Counted from the first letter of the stretch, positions 37,576 through 48,424 are shown. The stretch is DNA of 64,000 bases from an uncultured Pelagibacteraceae bacterium (GCA_902533445.1 CACALX010000002.1:81515-145514), one strand, 5' to 3'. Notes: a model not told the origin generated them from the sequence alone. Numbers and translations: made by a program.

Positions 37576-38831
37576 TAATTGATCTTATTCATTCTTGCCT
37601 TATTTCCAAGTTCTTCTTCAATCCGAATTAATTGATTGTATTTAGCAACTCTTTCTGAACGTGCTAAAGATCCTGTTTTGATTTGGTTAGAATTTGTTCC
37701 AACTGCTAAATCAGCAATGAATGTATCCTCACTATCTCCAGATCTATGAGAAATTATTGTTTTATAACCAATAGTTTGAGCAAATTTAATAACATCTAGA
37801 GTTTCAGAAACAGTACCTATCTGATTAAGTTTAATTAATATCGAATTAGATGAAATATTTAAAAATCCTTTTTTTAATCTCTCAAGATTTGTAACATAAA
37901 GATCATCTCCCACAATCTGAACGTTTTTGACAGAACGCATTAATTTATTCCAAGCTAACCAATCATTTTCTGCAAAAGGATCTTCAATTGATTTAATTTT
38001 ATATTTCTTAATAATTTTTTGGTATTCTTTAATTGATTTTTCAACGGAAATAAAACTTTTTGAATGGATTGAGTATTTATTTTTTTTAAATAGTTCATTT
38101 GCAGCTACATCCAAACAAATTGAAACATCTTTCCCATTAACAAATCCAGATTTCTTAATTGCTGAAATAATCAAATCAAGAGCTTGGTTATTACTACTAA
38201 TCATAGGTGCAAAACCACCTTCATCACCAACTGATGTGGAATAACCTTTGTTTTTAATTAAATCACTTAGGTTTTTAATTACAACAAAACAAATCCTCAT
38301 TGCTTCTGAGAAGCTTTTTGCTCTATCTGGTCGTATCATAAATTCTTGTATTCTAAGACCATTGTTGGCATGAGCTCCACCGTTAATAATATTCATCAGT
38401 GGATAAGGTAATTGAAAATTATTTTTTAAAAAAAATGTCTTATACAGAGGTAGTTTTTTTACTTTTGCAGAAAGTTTTTTTACAGCTATTGATACTGAAA
38501 GCATAGCATTTGCACCTAAATTGGTTTTTTGTCTCGTGCCATCTAAATTAATTAATAAAGCATCAATTCTCTCTTGATTGTGAACGTTTTGACCTTTTAA
38601 TTTTTTTGAGATTTTTGAATTTACTAATTCAACAGCTTTTAAAACACTTTTTCCTAAATACTTCTTATTGTTTTTATCTCTTTTTTCAAATGCTTCGTAA
38701 GTTCCAGTTGATGCACCTGAAGGGCATATAGCAGATGCACTTAAATTATTTGTATAAACTTCTGCTTCTACAGTTGGATTTCCTCGACTATCAAAAACTT
38801 GTCGTGCTTTAACTTTTATTATTTTACTCAC
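37575..38831 (-). CDS. eno: Enolase
   Basis: The 418-residue glycolytic enzyme converts 2-phosphoglycerate to phosphoenolpyruvate. Visible signatures are the N-terminal [23 protein letters not shown] near 200, LIKLNQIGT near 328 and the [17 protein letters not shown] block near 360. The start codon is GTG within a GTGA overlap with the kdsA stop. Length is slightly shorter than the typical 425-430. Confidence 0.97.
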   Translation of the reverse strand: MSKIIKVKARQVFDSRGNPTVEAEVYTNNLSASAICPSGASTGTYEAFEKRDKNNKKYLGKSVLKAVELVNSKISKKLKGQNVHNQERIDALLINLDGTRQKTNLGANAMLSVSIAVKKLSAKVKKLPLYKTFFLKNNFQLPYPLMNIINGGAHANNGLRIQEFMIRPDRAKSFSEAMRICFVVIKNLSDLIKNKGYSTSVGDEGGFAPMISSNNQALDLIISAIKKSGFVNGKDVSICLDVAANELFKKNKYSIHSKSFISVEKSIKEYQKIIKKYKIKSIEDPFAENDWLAWNKLMRSVKNVQIVGDDLYVTNLERLKKGFLNISSNSILIKLNQIGTVSETLDVIKFAQTIGYKTIISHRSGDSEDTFIADLAVGTNSNQIKTGSLARSERVAKYNQLIRIEEELGNKARMNKIN

Positions 38832-39649
38832 TTAATAAGTTTATCAATTTCGGTTAATTGTTTTAGTAAATTTTCTAGTTTATTTAGAGGAACCATGTTA
38901 GGTCCATCAGATGGTGCATTATCAGGATCTTGATGAGTTTCTATAAATACACCAGCAACCCCAACAGCAACAGCTGCTCTTGCAAGATACTCTACGAATT
39001 CTCTTTGACCTCCAGAAGACTCACCTTGTCCTCCAGGTTGTTGTACTGAATGCGTTGCATCAAAAATAACTGGATAACCATTCTTAGCCATAATAGGTAA
39101 AGATCTCATGTCAGAAACTAAAGTGTTGTATCCAAAACTTGCACCTCTTTCAGTAACAAGAATATTAGTATTTCCTGAATCTGATATTTTTTTTGTAACA
39201 TTTACCATGTCCCAAGGAGCTAAAAATTGACCCTTTTTAACATTTATAATTCTGTTTGTTTTTGCAGCAGCAATTAAAAGGTCAGTTTGTCTACAAAGAA
39301 AAGCTGGAATTTGTAGAACATCAACATGATTAGCAACTACTGAACATTGCTCTGAATTATGAATATCAGTTAAAATTGGAATATTTAATTCTTTTTTAAT
39401 TTTGTCAAACACAGGTAATGAAGCTTCCAAACCAGCACCTCTCTTACCTTTTAAACTTGTTCGATTAGCTTTATCAAAAGAAGTTTTATAAATAAAACCT
39501 AGACCATATTTGGAAGTTATTTCTTTTATTTTTCCAGCCATGTCCATTGCATGCTGTTCTGTTTCAAGCTGACATGGACCAGCAATGATACAAATTTTTT
39601 TATCGTTTGAAATTTCTATGTTCCCACAATTTACTTTAATACTACTCAT
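38828..39649 (-). CDS. kdsA: 3-deoxy-8-phosphooctulonate synthase (Kdo-8-P synthase)
   Basis: The 273-residue aldolase condenses phosphoenolpyruvate with arabinose-5-phosphate for the Kdo part of LPS. The GPCQLE loop is at 25-30, followed by [11 protein letters not shown] near 55, and [11 protein letters not shown] and [11 protein letters not shown] farther along. It is next to eno, which supplies phosphoenolpyruvate, and overlaps pyrG by 4 bases. Length is normal. Confidence 0.96.
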   Translation of the reverse strand: MSSIKVNCGNIEISNDKKICIIAGPCQLETEQHAMDMAGKIKEITSKYGLGFIYKTSFDKANRTSLKGKRGAGLEASLPVFDKIKKELNIPILTDIHNSEQCSVVANHVDVLQIPAFLCRQTDLLIAAAKTNRIINVKKGQFLAPWDMVNVTKKISDSGNTNILVTERGASFGYNTLVSDMRSLPIMAKNGYPVIFDATHSVQQPGGQGESSGGQREFVEYLARAAVAVGVAGVFIETHQDPDNAPSDGPNMVPLNKLENLLKQLTEIDKLIK

Positions 39650-41262
39650 TTATGATTTTTTGCTGCTTTGATAAATGAAGAGAATAAAGGATGAGGAGAT
39701 AAAGGTCTAGATTTAAATTCAGGATGGAACTGAACTCCAATAAACCAAGGATGATTTTTAAGTTCAATTATCTCAGGAAGTTTATTATCTGGTGATAAAC
39801 CAGAAAATATTAGTCCATTTTTCTCAAATTTTTCCTTAAATGAAATATCCACTTCATATCTATGTCTGTGTCTTTCTTTGATTAATCTTGATTTATAGAT
39901 ATCTCTAATTTTAGTCTTATCTTTTAAAATTGCATCATAAGAACCAAGTCTCATTGTTCCACCTAAATTTTTATCTGTACCTTTAATTTTTTTTCCACTT
40001 TTTTCCCACTCATTCATTAAACCAATTATATGAACACCACCTCTATCAAACTCTGAAGAAGTTGCTTTTTTAATTTTTAATTTATTTCTAGCAAATTCTA
40101 TTATTGCCATTTGCATACCGTAACAAATACCTAGAAATGGTATTTTGTTAATTCTGGCATATTTAATTGCTTCGATTTTTCCCTCAGTTCCTCTTTTTCC
40201 AAAACCTCCTGGTATTAGAATACCTGAAACATTTTTAAGTTTACTTTTAATTTCAGAAACTTTTAATTTTTCTGAATCAATTCTAACTAAATTTACCTTC
40301 AGGTTGTTTGTAATTCCTCCATGAGTTAAGGCCTCATCTAATGATTTATATGCATCTTTTAATTCCACGTATTTACCTATTATCGCAATATTAACTTGTT
40401 TTTTTATATTAAGTGTAATTTTAGTAATTTTCTTCCAAGGATTTAGGTTATTTGATTTTTTAGATTTTATTTTAAAGTAATCTAAAACTTGAACGTCCAA
40501 CTTTTGTTTAGCAAAACTAATTGGTGCTTCATAAATTGTTTTTACATCAACTGTTTCAATTACATTTTTAATATCAACATTACAAAATAGAGATATTTTT
40601 TTTCTGTGCTCCAAAGGTATTGGTCTTTCTGATCTGCAAATAATTATATCAGGTTGAATACCAATACTTCTCAATTCTTTAACAGAATGTTGTGTTGGTT
40701 TAGTTTTTATTTCATCTGAAGCTTTTAAATATGGAACTAAAGTTAAATGAATAAATAAAGCATTTTTTTTTCCAATATCATTTGAAAATTGTCTTATAGC
40801 TTCAACAAACGGTAAACTTTCAATATCTCCTACTATTCCACCTATTTCGCAAATTACAAAATCTTCTTTTGACGTGTCGTATTTAATAAATTCTTTAATT
40901 CTATCGGTTATATGTGGAATAACTTGAACTGTCTTTCCAAGATATTCTCCTTTTCTTTCTTTCCTCAGAACATCACTGTAAATTTTTCCTGAGGTAATAT
41001 TATCTGTTTTATTTGCGGTAACTCCTGAAAATCTTTCATAGTGACCTAAATCTAAATCTGTTTCAGCACCATCATCTGTTACAAAAACTTCTCCATGTTG
41101 GAATGGACTCATTGTTCCAGGGTCAACATTTAGATAAGGATCTAATTTTCTAAGTCTAATTTTGTAACCTCGAGATTGTAGAAGATAAGCTAGTGATGCT
41201 GATGATAGACCTTTTCCAAGAGATGAAACCACGCCGCCAGTGACAAATATATATCGCGCCAT
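39646..41262 (-). CDS. pyrG: CTP synthase
   Basis: At 538 residues it is full length. Residues 1-265 form the synthase domain beginning [13 protein letters not shown], with a Walker-like loop. From about 285 there is a class I glutamine amidotransferase domain with nucleophile C380 in GICYGMQ and a C-terminal HPEF motif near 514. It makes CTP from UTP with glutamine nitrogen. Gene order pyrG-kdsA-eno is an alphaproteobacterial hallmark. A 44-base gap separates it from secG. Confidence 0.97.
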   Translation of the reverse strand: MARYIFVTGGVVSSLGKGLSSASLAYLLQSRGYKIRLRKLDPYLNVDPGTMSPFQHGEVFVTDDGAETDLDLGHYERFSGVTANKTDNITSGKIYSDVLRKERKGEYLGKTVQVIPHITDRIKEFIKYDTSKEDFVICEIGGIVGDIESLPFVEAIRQFSNDIGKKNALFIHLTLVPYLKASDEIKTKPTQHSVKELRSIGIQPDIIICRSERPIPLEHRKKISLFCNVDIKNVIETVDVKTIYEAPISFAKQKLDVQVLDYFKIKSKKSNNLNPWKKITKITLNIKKQVNIAIIGKYVELKDAYKSLDEALTHGGITNNLKVNLVRIDSEKLKVSEIKSKLKNVSGILIPGGFGKRGTEGKIEAIKYARINKIPFLGICYGMQMAIIEFARNKLKIKKATSSEFDRGGVHIIGLMNEWEKSGKKIKGTDKNLGGTMRLGSYDAILKDKTKIRDIYKSRLIKERHRHRYEVDISFKEKFEKNGLIFSGLSPDNKLPEIIELKNHPWFIGVQFHPEFKSRPLSPHPLFSSFIKAAKNHK

Positions 41263-41306
41263 GGAATTATCTTATAGCTAATAAAAAAAGAAATAGAAAG
41301 TATTAA

Positions 41307-41606
41307 TTAATTATTTTCAGGAATTGATGGAGTATCTTCAGTTTTTTCTTCAACCGTGTCTAAAACTGATCCTGTAGGCGTTAATTCTGCTCTGGAAATT
41401 ATTGTAAGCGCTAAGCTACAAATGATAAATAAAGTTGCAACTATCGCAGTTGCTTTGGTAATAAAACTACCAGCTGATCTCGATAGCATGAAATTTTCTT
41501 GTGAAACACCAATACCTAGAGCGCCACCCTCTGATTTTTGAAGTAGCACAAGCACAACTAAAATAAATGCAAGTATGATGTTAATTACAAGTAATAATGT
41601 TTCCAT
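41307..41606 (-). CDS. secG: Protein translocase subunit SecG
   Basis: A 99-residue protein with two membrane helices (about 3-23 and 52-70) flanking the conserved loop QKSEGGALGIG, diagnostic of SecG. The C-terminal tail is acidic and proline/threonine rich. SecG assists protein export through SecYEG. It is in the standard position between tpiA (6-base gap) and pyrG. Confidence 0.93.
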   Translation of the reverse strand: METLLLVINIILAFILVVLVLLQKSEGGALGIGVSQENFMLSRSAGSFITKATAIVATLFIICSLALTIISRAELTPTGSVLDTVEEKTEDTPSIPENN

Positions 41607-41612
41607 TGGGGA

Positions 41613-42353
41613 CTAATTAATGGTTTTTTTAATTATATCAATAAATTTCTTTGGATTTTGTGATGCTCCACCTATTAAAAAACCATCTATGTCAGGAATT
41701 ATTTTTAATTGATCAATATTTTTACTGTTAACAGAGCCTCCATATAAAACTTTTGGAGATTTTTTTCCAAATTTACTTTTTATAAATTTAATTGATTTAG
41801 ACAGTTCCTCTGATGAAGGAATTAAACCAGTTCCAATTGACCATACTGGTTCGTACGCAATAATTATATCATTAATTTTTTTGATAGATTTTAATCCTTT
41901 CTTTAATTGACTATTTAAAACTTGATTAGTCTTTTTATCTCTTTTTTGTTTTAGTGATTCACCAATACAAAAAATAATTTTTAAACCAGATTTAATTGAA
42001 TTTTTTATTTTAAGATTAATTAGATTGTCATTTTCTCCAGCCATTCTGTTTTCGGAATGACCCAAGATCACATATTTTGCTCCAACACTTTTAAGCATTC
42101 TTGCATTAACCTGACCTGTAAAAGCTCCATAATCTAAATTTTGATTAGAATTTTGTGCACCAACTTCAATATTTGTTTTACTAAGTCTTTTTGAAATTGG
42201 ACGTATTAGAGTATTTGGAGGACAATAAATTAGTTTGAACTTATTTTTTTTATGACTTTTTGAGAATTTAATAACTTTATCTAATGAATTTATAGTTTTT
42301 AAATCTCCAAACATTTTCCAATTAGCTATAAAATACATATATTTATTTGTCAT
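41613..42353 (-). CDS. tpiA: Triosephosphate isomerase
   Basis: The 246-residue TIM barrel has active-site N11/K13 (NWK), H99 (in ILGHSE) and E168 (in AYEPVWSIGTG), plus a phosphate-binding YGGSVN near 215. It interconverts dihydroxyacetone phosphate and glyceraldehyde-3-phosphate. It is divergent from the foldase gene with a 56-base gap that must hold both promoters. Confidence 0.96.
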   Translation of the reverse strand: MTNKYMYFIANWKMFGDLKTINSLDKVIKFSKSHKKNKFKLIYCPPNTLIRPISKRLSKTNIEVGAQNSNQNLDYGAFTGQVNARMLKSVGAKYVILGHSENRMAGENDNLINLKIKNSIKSGLKIIFCIGESLKQKRDKKTNQVLNSQLKKGLKSIKKINDIIIAYEPVWSIGTGLIPSSEELSKSIKFIKSKFGKKSPKVLYGGSVNSKNIDQLKIIPDIDGFLIGGASQNPKKFIDIIKKTIN

Positions 42354-42409
42354 AATTGACTTTTTAATCTATAGATTTGTTTTTTACAGATCAATAAATT
42401 TATAACGTT

Positions 42410-43831
42410 ATGGTTGAAAAATTAAAAAATTTAGGTTGGAAACAATTTGGTGGATTAGTTCTAATAGTAATCATCATAATAGCTTTTGGCTTTGGTGGAT
42501 TTGGCGGTGGCTTTAGCACTAACAATCAAAATAATATTGCTAAAATAAATAAAACTAACGTTACCACTCAAGATTTCATGGACTATGTTAATCAAAGTGG
42601 AATTTCACAAGAAGCAATAAGAAATAATTTAGACAACAACATTATAGAAGAATTACTATCAGGACTTATTTCAACAACTTTAATTGATCTAGAGATTGAA
42701 GATTTTAAACTTTCTATAAACGAAAAGACAATTTTAAAATATTTAAAAGACAATAAAAATTTTAAAGATGAGAGTGGTGCTTTTGAAAGAATTAAATACG
42801 AAAAATTTTTACTTTCAAATAATATGTCTGCTCCTTTGTTTGAGTTGAAATTAAAAAATCAAGGTTTACAGAAACACTTATTTGATTTTATCGGTGCAGG
42901 TACTGTTACCCCTGAATTTCTAATAGAAAGTAAATTTGAAGAAAACAATAAATCATTATCTATTGAATACTTCAATATGGAAAATTTATATAAGATTAAA
43001 GATGATTATACATCAGATGAAATCAACACATTTATTGAAGAAAATAAAGATCAATTAAAAAGAGAATATATTGACTTCAAATATGTGGTTTTAAATCCAA
43101 AAAATTTAATTGGAATTGATGAATTTAATCAAGATTTTTTTAACGAAATAGATGCAATAGAAAATAAAATTTCTCAAAATGAAAGTTTTAATTCGATAAT
43201 TGAAAATATAAATGTTGATGTGAATAATATTAATGAATTTGCTCCAGATGAAAACACTAGTACGAACGAAAAGCTAATTTACTCTAAGAAATCAAGCAAA
43301 TTAGATATATTCGAAAGTGGCGATAATTATATTCTTTATAATATAGAGAATGAATATGATCGTGCACCAGATCTAAATGATGAGGTAGTAAAAAGTGAAA
43401 TTGTCGAGCTTATTTATCAAAAAGGTAAATTTGATTACAATAGAAAAATAATTGAAGAAATACAGAGTGATGGATTGAATGAAAGTAAATTTATAGAGTT
43501 AAGTTCAGGTAAAATCCAAAATGGATCAATTAATTCAATTAGTGATGATGGGCTGTTTGAAATAAATTCAATTAAAATGCTTTACTCATTACCTCAAAAC
43601 TCTTTTGCTTTAGTAAACAATACTAATAATCAAATATTTTTAGTCAAAATAAAAGATATAAATAAAAATACTATAAATAAACAAGGTGAGGAATATAAAG
43701 GATTTGTAAATTCACAAAATACGAATTACAGAAAAGGTATTTTACAATCTTACGATACCCTTTTGAATAATAAATATCAAGTTCAATTGAATCAAAAAAC
43801 TATTGATAGAATTAAAAACTATTTCAAATGA
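42410..43831 (+). CDS. SurA/PpiD-like membrane-anchored periplasmic foldase
   Basis: The 473-residue protein has an N-terminal membrane anchor (about 14-32, glycine-rich end), then a SurA N-terminal-like chaperone domain (about 42-170) and a long lysine/asparagine-rich periplasmic region. The classical parvulin PPIase motifs are not obvious and the protein is shorter than E. coli PpiD (about 620), so prolyl isomerase activity is uncertain. It is in the conserved position between tpiA and trpE and overlaps trpE by ATGA. Confidence 0.78.
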   Translation: MVEKLKNLGWKQFGGLVLIVIIIIAFGFGGFGGGFSTNNQNNIAKINKTNVTTQDFMDYVNQSGISQEAIRNNLDNNIIEELLSGLISTTLIDLEIEDFKLSINEKTILKYLKDNKNFKDESGAFERIKYEKFLLSNNMSAPLFELKLKNQGLQKHLFDFIGAGTVTPEFLIESKFEENNKSLSIEYFNMENLYKIKDDYTSDEINTFIEENKDQLKREYIDFKYVVLNPKNLIGIDEFNQDFFNEIDAIENKISQNESFNSIIENINVDVNNINEFAPDENTSTNEKLIYSKKSSKLDIFESGDNYILYNIENEYDRAPDLNDEVVKSEIVELIYQKGKFDYNRKIIEEIQSDGLNESKFIELSSGKIQNGSINSISDDGLFEINSIKMLYSLPQNSFALVNNTNNQIFLVKIKDINKNTINKQGEEYKGFVNSQNTNYRKGILQSYDTLLNNKYQVQLNQKTIDRIKNYFK

Positions 43832-45288
43832 TAATTAATCGAAGCTTCAAAGATTTTAAGTTTCGACATAGAAGCAAAAAAAATCAGATTGTATACACTT
43901 CTAAAAAAGTAAATTCAGATGATGAAGTAATAAACTTAATTGATAATTTTTTAGAGGAAAAAAATAGTTTTATATTTGAGTCTGTTGAAAAAGGAAAAAT
44001 TAAAGGTAGATACACAATTTTTGGTAAAGATCCTGATAAGATATGGGAGTTCAACAACCAAAAGTCATATTTAATCACAGAAAATAAAAAAATCATTCTT
44101 AAAGATAAACCAGAAGAGCTCATAGAAAAGATTATTGAAAATTTTAAATTTGATACACCTAAGAATTTACCTAAGATTTGTTCGTTAATTTCTGGTTATT
44201 TTTCATACGACTCTATTAGGTACATAGAAAAAATTCCTAATTCATGTAAAAATGATCTTAATTTACCTGATGTAAGATTGATGAGACCAAGGACCTTGGT
44301 TATTCATGATAATTTAAAAAAAGAAATATTTTATATAAGTAATGTTTTTAATGATGAAAAAATTAAAAATTATCAAAAAAAGTATGACTCTATAAAAACT
44401 GATCTATTTAAACTATTAATTCAATCATCGATCAAAAATATTGATACAAAAAGAGTATTAAAAGAAAAAAAAATTAAAGTTAAATCAAACACCTCTAAAA
44501 ATAAATTTCTTGCTATGGTTAATAAAGCTAAGAAATACATAAAACTTGGTGATATTTTTCAAGTTGTTTTAAGTCAAAGATTTGAAGCAAAATTAACAAA
44601 AAAACCTTTGGAAATTTATAAAAAACTTAGAGTAACTAACCCCTCACCTTTTATGTTTTACTTCAACTTTAATGACTTCCAAATTATTGGGGCAAGTCCA
44701 GAAATTTTAGTAAGACTAAGAGATAATAAAATTACAGTTAGACCAATAGCAGGTACTAGACCAAGAGGAAAAAATAAAAAAGAAGATCTTTTTTATGAAA
44801 AAGACCTTCTTAAAGACAAAAAAGAACTTTCTGAACATTTAATGCTTTTAGATCTGGGAAGAAATGATGCTGGTAAAGTATCAAAAATAAATACTGTAAA
44901 GGTAACTGAGAGTTTCATAATTGAGAGGTACTCTCATGTAATGCATATAGTTTCCAATGTAGTTGGAGATTATAATAAAAAGTTTTCAAAATTTAAATCA
45001 CTGTTGGCAGGATTTCCAGCTGGTACTGTATCTGGTGCTCCTAAAATAAGAGCAATGGAAATTATTGATGAATTAGAAACTTCGAAAAGAAAAGTTTACG
45101 CTGGTGGAATTGGATATTTTGCTGCTAATGGTGAATTTGATACTTGTATTGCATTAAGAACAGCTGTAGCAAAAAATAAAAAATTCTATGTACAAGCTGG
45201 AGCAGGTATCGTGGCTGATAGTAAACCTATAAATGAATATGATGAAACAGTGAACAAGGCGAAAGCTTTGATAAATGCTTTAAGATAA
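43828..45288 (+). CDS. trpE: Anthranilate synthase component I
   Basis: The 486-residue chorismate-using enzyme has the ADC synthase fold. Its signatures include FQVVLSQRFE near 246, SPFMFYF and IGASPEILVR near 285, PIAGTRPRG near 309, and GYFAANGEFDTCIALRT and QAGAGIVADS near the C-terminus. With TrpG it forms anthranilate for tryptophan. There is no leader peptide or attenuator, because the start overlaps the upstream foldase gene. Confidence 0.96.
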   Translation: MIINRSFKDFKFRHRSKKNQIVYTSKKVNSDDEVINLIDNFLEEKNSFIFESVEKGKIKGRYTIFGKDPDKIWEFNNQKSYLITENKKIILKDKPEELIEKIIENFKFDTPKNLPKICSLISGYFSYDSIRYIEKIPNSCKNDLNLPDVRLMRPRTLVIHDNLKKEIFYISNVFNDEKIKNYQKKYDSIKTDLFKLLIQSSIKNIDTKRVLKEKKIKVKSNTSKNKFLAMVNKAKKYIKLGDIFQVVLSQRFEAKLTKKPLEIYKKLRVTNPSPFMFYFNFNDFQIIGASPEILVRLRDNKITVRPIAGTRPRGKNKKEDLFYEKDLLKDKKELSEHLMLLDLGRNDAGKVSKINTVKVTESFIIERYSHVMHIVSNVVGDYNKKFSKFKSLLAGFPAGTVSGAPKIRAMEIIDELETSKRKVYAGGIGYFAANGEFDTCIALRTAVAKNKKFYVQAGAGIVADSKPINEYDETVNKAKALINALR

Positions 45289-45854
45289 TGAAAATATTAT
45301 TAATAGATAATTATGATAGTTTTACATTTAATCTTTATCATTACATTTCTTCATTAGGTGTAAAAGTTGATGTCATAAGAAATGATAAAATTAACTCTAA
45401 AGAAATATTAAGAAAAAAATATGATAAAATTGTTATTTCACCTGGACCTGGAAATCCAAATCAATCTGGAAATTGTATAAGCATTTTAAAATCATTGCAT
45501 AAAAAATTGCCCTTTTTAGGTGTTTGTCTTGGACATCAAATTATAGGTCAAGTTTTTGGATCTAAAATTATTCAAGCAAAAAAATTAATGCACGGAAAAA
45601 CTAGCAAAATTAAATCAAAAAAAATTGGGATTTTAAAAAATCTACCTCGTACCTTTGAAGCTACAAGGTATCATAGCTTAATGATTGATAAAAAAACCCT
45701 TTCAAAACATTTAGAGATTACAGCAGAAACTGATGATGGAGTAGTTATGGCTATCCAACATAAGCAATTTAATATTCATGGTGTACAATTTCATCCAGAA
45801 AGTATTAAAACTAAGATGGGAATGAAAATTTTAAAAAATTTTATAAATTATTAA
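45288..45854 (+). CDS. trpG: Anthranilate synthase glutamine amidotransferase subunit
   Basis: The 188-residue class I amidotransferase has IDNYDSFTFNL at the start, oxyanion-strand SPGPGNP near 51, nucleophile C80 in GVCLGHQ and a C-terminal FHPES catalytic pair near 171. It delivers ammonia to TrpE and may also serve folate synthesis as PabA. TAATG overlap with trpE indicates coupling. Confidence 0.95.
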   Translation: MKILLIDNYDSFTFNLYHYISSLGVKVDVIRNDKINSKEILRKKYDKIVISPGPGNPNQSGNCISILKSLHKKLPFLGVCLGHQIIGQVFGSKIIQAKKLMHGKTSKIKSKKIGILKNLPRTFEATRYHSLMIDKKTLSKHLEITAETDDGVVMAIQHKQFNIHGVQFHPESIKTKMGMKILKNFINY

Positions 45855-45858
45855 TTTT

Positions 45859-46851
45859 ATGGAAAAGATTTTAGAAAAACTTAAAAATAAAGAAAATTTA
45901 ACCTTTGAAGAGAGTAAATCAGCATTTGAAATTTTAATGACTGGTAAAGCTGATGAGGATCAAATCTATAATTTTTTAACACATCTGTCTGAAAAAGGAG
46001 AAGTTGCAGATGAAATTGCTGGTGGAGTTTATGTGCTTAGAGAAAAATCTAAAAGAGTAAACGTTCAAGATTGCATAGATACATGCGGTACAGGTGGTGA
46101 CGGTATGAACACTGTTAATATATCAACTGCATCAGCCTTACTTTTAGCTGGTATGGGTATAAAAGTTGCAAAACACGGCAATAAAGCTGTATCCTCAAAA
46201 TGTGGCTCTGGAGATGTTTTGGAGGCTCTTAATATTAAAATTGATTTAGAGCCGAAAGAAATAGAGCAAGAAATAAGCAAATATAATTTTGGTTTTATGT
46301 TTGCTCCAAATTATCATAGTGCTATGAAATTTGTAGGTCCTGTAAGAAAGAAAATTGGTAAAAGAACTATATTCAACATGATTGGTCCTTTAAGCAATCC
46401 CGCTCTAGTAGAAAGACAGGTTGTTGGAGTATTTGATAAAAAATTATTAAAAATTTTTGCAGAGGGATTAAAAAATTTGAATATAAAATTTGCATGGATA
46501 GTAAACAGCGAAGATGGATTAGATGAAATATCACCTTATGCAAAAACAAATGTAGTACAATTGAAGAATGGAGAAATATCTGAAATCTTGGTTGATCCTA
46601 ATTCAATTGGTGTAAATGGAGAAAAATTTGAGAATTTAATTGGTAATGATGCAAAATTTAATGCAGATAAAATGATTGAAATATTTAAAGGTAAAGATAA
46701 TGATTTTTCAAAAGCAGTTTGTTTAAATGCTGCAGCTGGTTTAATCGTTGCAGAAAAGTTTGTTGATTTTAAAGAGGCCTATGATCACGCAAGACAATTC
46801 ATTCTTTCTGGTAAAACTTTTTCACATTTGGAACAAATACAAAATGTCTGA
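45859..46851 (+). CDS. trpD: Anthranilate phosphoribosyltransferase
   Basis: The 330-residue enzyme attaches phosphoribose to anthranilate. The PRPP-binding loop CGTGGDGMNTVNIST begins near residue 74, followed by KHGNKAVSSKCGSGDVLE and the GPLSNPA segment near 182. It is 4 bases after trpG and overlaps the trpC start by 8 bases. Length is family-typical. Confidence 0.96.
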   Translation: MEKILEKLKNKENLTFEESKSAFEILMTGKADEDQIYNFLTHLSEKGEVADEIAGGVYVLREKSKRVNVQDCIDTCGTGGDGMNTVNISTASALLLAGMGIKVAKHGNKAVSSKCGSGDVLEALNIKIDLEPKEIEQEISKYNFGFMFAPNYHSAMKFVGPVRKKIGKRTIFNMIGPLSNPALVERQVVGVFDKKLLKIFAEGLKNLNIKFAWIVNSEDGLDEISPYAKTNVVQLKNGEISEILVDPNSIGVNGEKFENLIGNDAKFNADKMIEIFKGKDNDFSKAVCLNAAAGLIVAEKFVDFKEAYDHARQFILSGKTFSHLEQIQNV

Positions 46852-47635
46852 AAACGTTCTAGAAAATATAATTAAAAAAAAAATCGAAACAATTGATAAT
46901 CTAAAAAAATCAATAGATCTTAAAAAATTAGATGAATTAATACAAAAAAATAAATCATACATAAATTTTAAAGATAAAATTGAAAACAATTTAAAAGAAA
47001 ATAAAACTTCAATTATTGCTGAAATAAAAAAAGCAAGTCCTTCTGCAGGTGTTATAATTGAAGACTACAATCCAGTGGATATTGCTAATATTTATCTAAA
47101 AAATAATGCTACTTGTTTATCAGTTTTAACTGAAGAAGATTATTTTTTAGGAAATTTAATCCATATCAGTAAAATAAAAGATAAAGTAAATTTACCAATA
47201 TTATGTAAAGATTTTTTTATTGATACTTTTCAAGTACCACTTGCCAAAAGTTATGGTGCAGATGCAATTCTAATTATTTTAGCTGGTGTCTCAGATGATC
47301 TTGCAAACAATTTATATCAAGAGGCATTGAAATTAAATATGTCAGTAATAGTAGAAGTACATACTGTTGATGAGGCTCAAAAAGCATTAAATTTTACAGA
47401 TGCACTTATTGGTATTAACAACAGAAACTTAAAAACACTTAAAACAGATATAAATACAACCTATGATATTTATAATGTTGTAAAAAACCATAAAGGACCT
47501 CTTATTTCTGAGAGTGGTATTAAATCCAAAGAAGAATTATTAGAATTAAACAGCAAGACTTCAATTAATACTTTTTTAATTGGTGAATCACTTTTGAAAA
47601 AATTGGATGAAAATTCAATTTTTTCAGTTTTATAG
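46844..47635 (+). CDS. trpC: Indole-3-glycerol phosphate synthase
   Basis: A 263-residue TIM-barrel enzyme from the ATG at 46844. The open frame extends upstream to 46748, but that part lies inside trpD and is not conserved-looking. Signatures are AEIKKASPSAG near 59, CKDFFID near 122 and GINNRNLKTL near 192, with SESGIKS near 224. No trpF, trpB or trpA is next to it, so the operon holds only the first half of the pathway, as in other alphaproteobacteria. Confidence 0.95.
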   Translation: MSENVLENIIKKKIETIDNLKKSIDLKKLDELIQKNKSYINFKDKIENNLKENKTSIIAEIKKASPSAGVIIEDYNPVDIANIYLKNNATCLSVLTEEDYFLGNLIHISKIKDKVNLPILCKDFFIDTFQVPLAKSYGADAILIILAGVSDDLANNLYQEALKLNMSVIVEVHTVDEAQKALNFTDALIGINNRNLKTLKTDINTTYDIYNVVKNHKGPLISESGIKSKEELLELNSKTSINTFLIGESLLKKLDENSIFSVL

Positions 47636-47685
47636 TTAATTTAAGCACTATTTTACTCACTTTTTTTAGTATTGTTAAAACAAAA

Positions 47686-47700
47686 GAACTTTTATAGAAC
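47686..47700 (+). promoter_or_regulatory. SOS box (LexA operator)
   Basis: GAAC (47686-47689), TTTTATA, GAAC (47697-47700): an exact GAAC-N7-GAAC, i.e. the alphaproteobacterial LexA site GTTC-N7-GTTC on the other strand. It is 24 bases upstream of the lexA ATG, consistent with autoregulation. Confidence 0.85.
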
Positions 47701-47724
47701 ATTATTTGTACGATATTTGTTCTT

Positions 47725-48402
47725 ATGCTAACAAAAAAACAAAAAAACCTGCTTTTATTTATCAACAAAAAGTTGAGAAGTTCTGGTGTATCTCCTTCTT
47801 ACGAAGAGATGAAACAATCTTTAAACTTAAAATCAAAGTCAGGTATTCATAGATTAATTAGTGCCTTAGAGGAAAGAGGATTTATTAAAAGATTGGCTCA
47901 TAAAGCCAGAGCTTTAGAGGTAGTAAAATTGCCAGAAACAGCTTCAGCAAACGATATTTACAATAGTTTTTCACCAAGCGTTATCAAAGGTGGTTTAGAT
48001 GAAGAAATTAACAATTCAGATGAAATGGAAGTGCCAGTATTAGGAAAAATTGCGGCAGGTACTCCTGTTGAAGCAATACAAAATGAAGTTTCAAGAATAC
48101 CATTACCAAATAATTTAGAAAAAAATGGAGATTATTTTGGATTGAAAGTTCAAGGAGACTCAATGATTGAAGCTGGAATCCACGAAGGAGATACAGTTAT
48201 TATTAAAAGAACAGATACAGCAGATAATGGAAAAATTGTAGTCGCATTAATTGACGAACACGAGGCAATGTTAAAAAGAATTCGTAAAAAAGGTAAAGTT
48301 GTTGCATTAGAAAGTGCAAATAGAAACTATGAAACCAAAATATTTGGCCCTGATAGAGTTAAAGTTCAGGGTGTTTTGGTATCTTTATATAGAAACTTCT
48401 AA
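47725..48402 (+). CDS. lexA: SOS repressor LexA
   Basis: The 225-residue repressor has an N-terminal winged HTH (1-68, SPSYEEMKQSLNLKSKSGIH), a self-cleavage site A111-G112 and the Ser-Lys catalytic pair S146 (in QGDSM) and K184. In response to RecA filaments it cleaves itself and derepresses DNA repair genes. The GAAC-N7-GAAC box before it indicates a working autoregulatory loop. It sits between trpC and gltX. Confidence 0.96.
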   Translation: MLTKKQKNLLLFINKKLRSSGVSPSYEEMKQSLNLKSKSGIHRLISALEERGFIKRLAHKARALEVVKLPETASANDIYNSFSPSVIKGGLDEEINNSDEMEVPVLGKIAAGTPVEAIQNEVSRIPLPNNLEKNGDYFGLKVQGDSMIEAGIHEGDTVIIKRTDTADNGKIVVALIDEHEAMLKRIRKKGKVVALESANRNYETKIFGPDRVKVQGVLVSLYRNF

Positions 48403-48424
48403 AAAAATAGTCTAAACATCTCTG

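Noticed and set aside
46748..46843. TTG-initiated extension of trpC into trpD
   Set aside because: The extra 32 residues lie wholly within trpD in another frame and do not resemble the family, whereas the ATG at 46844 gives the expected start.
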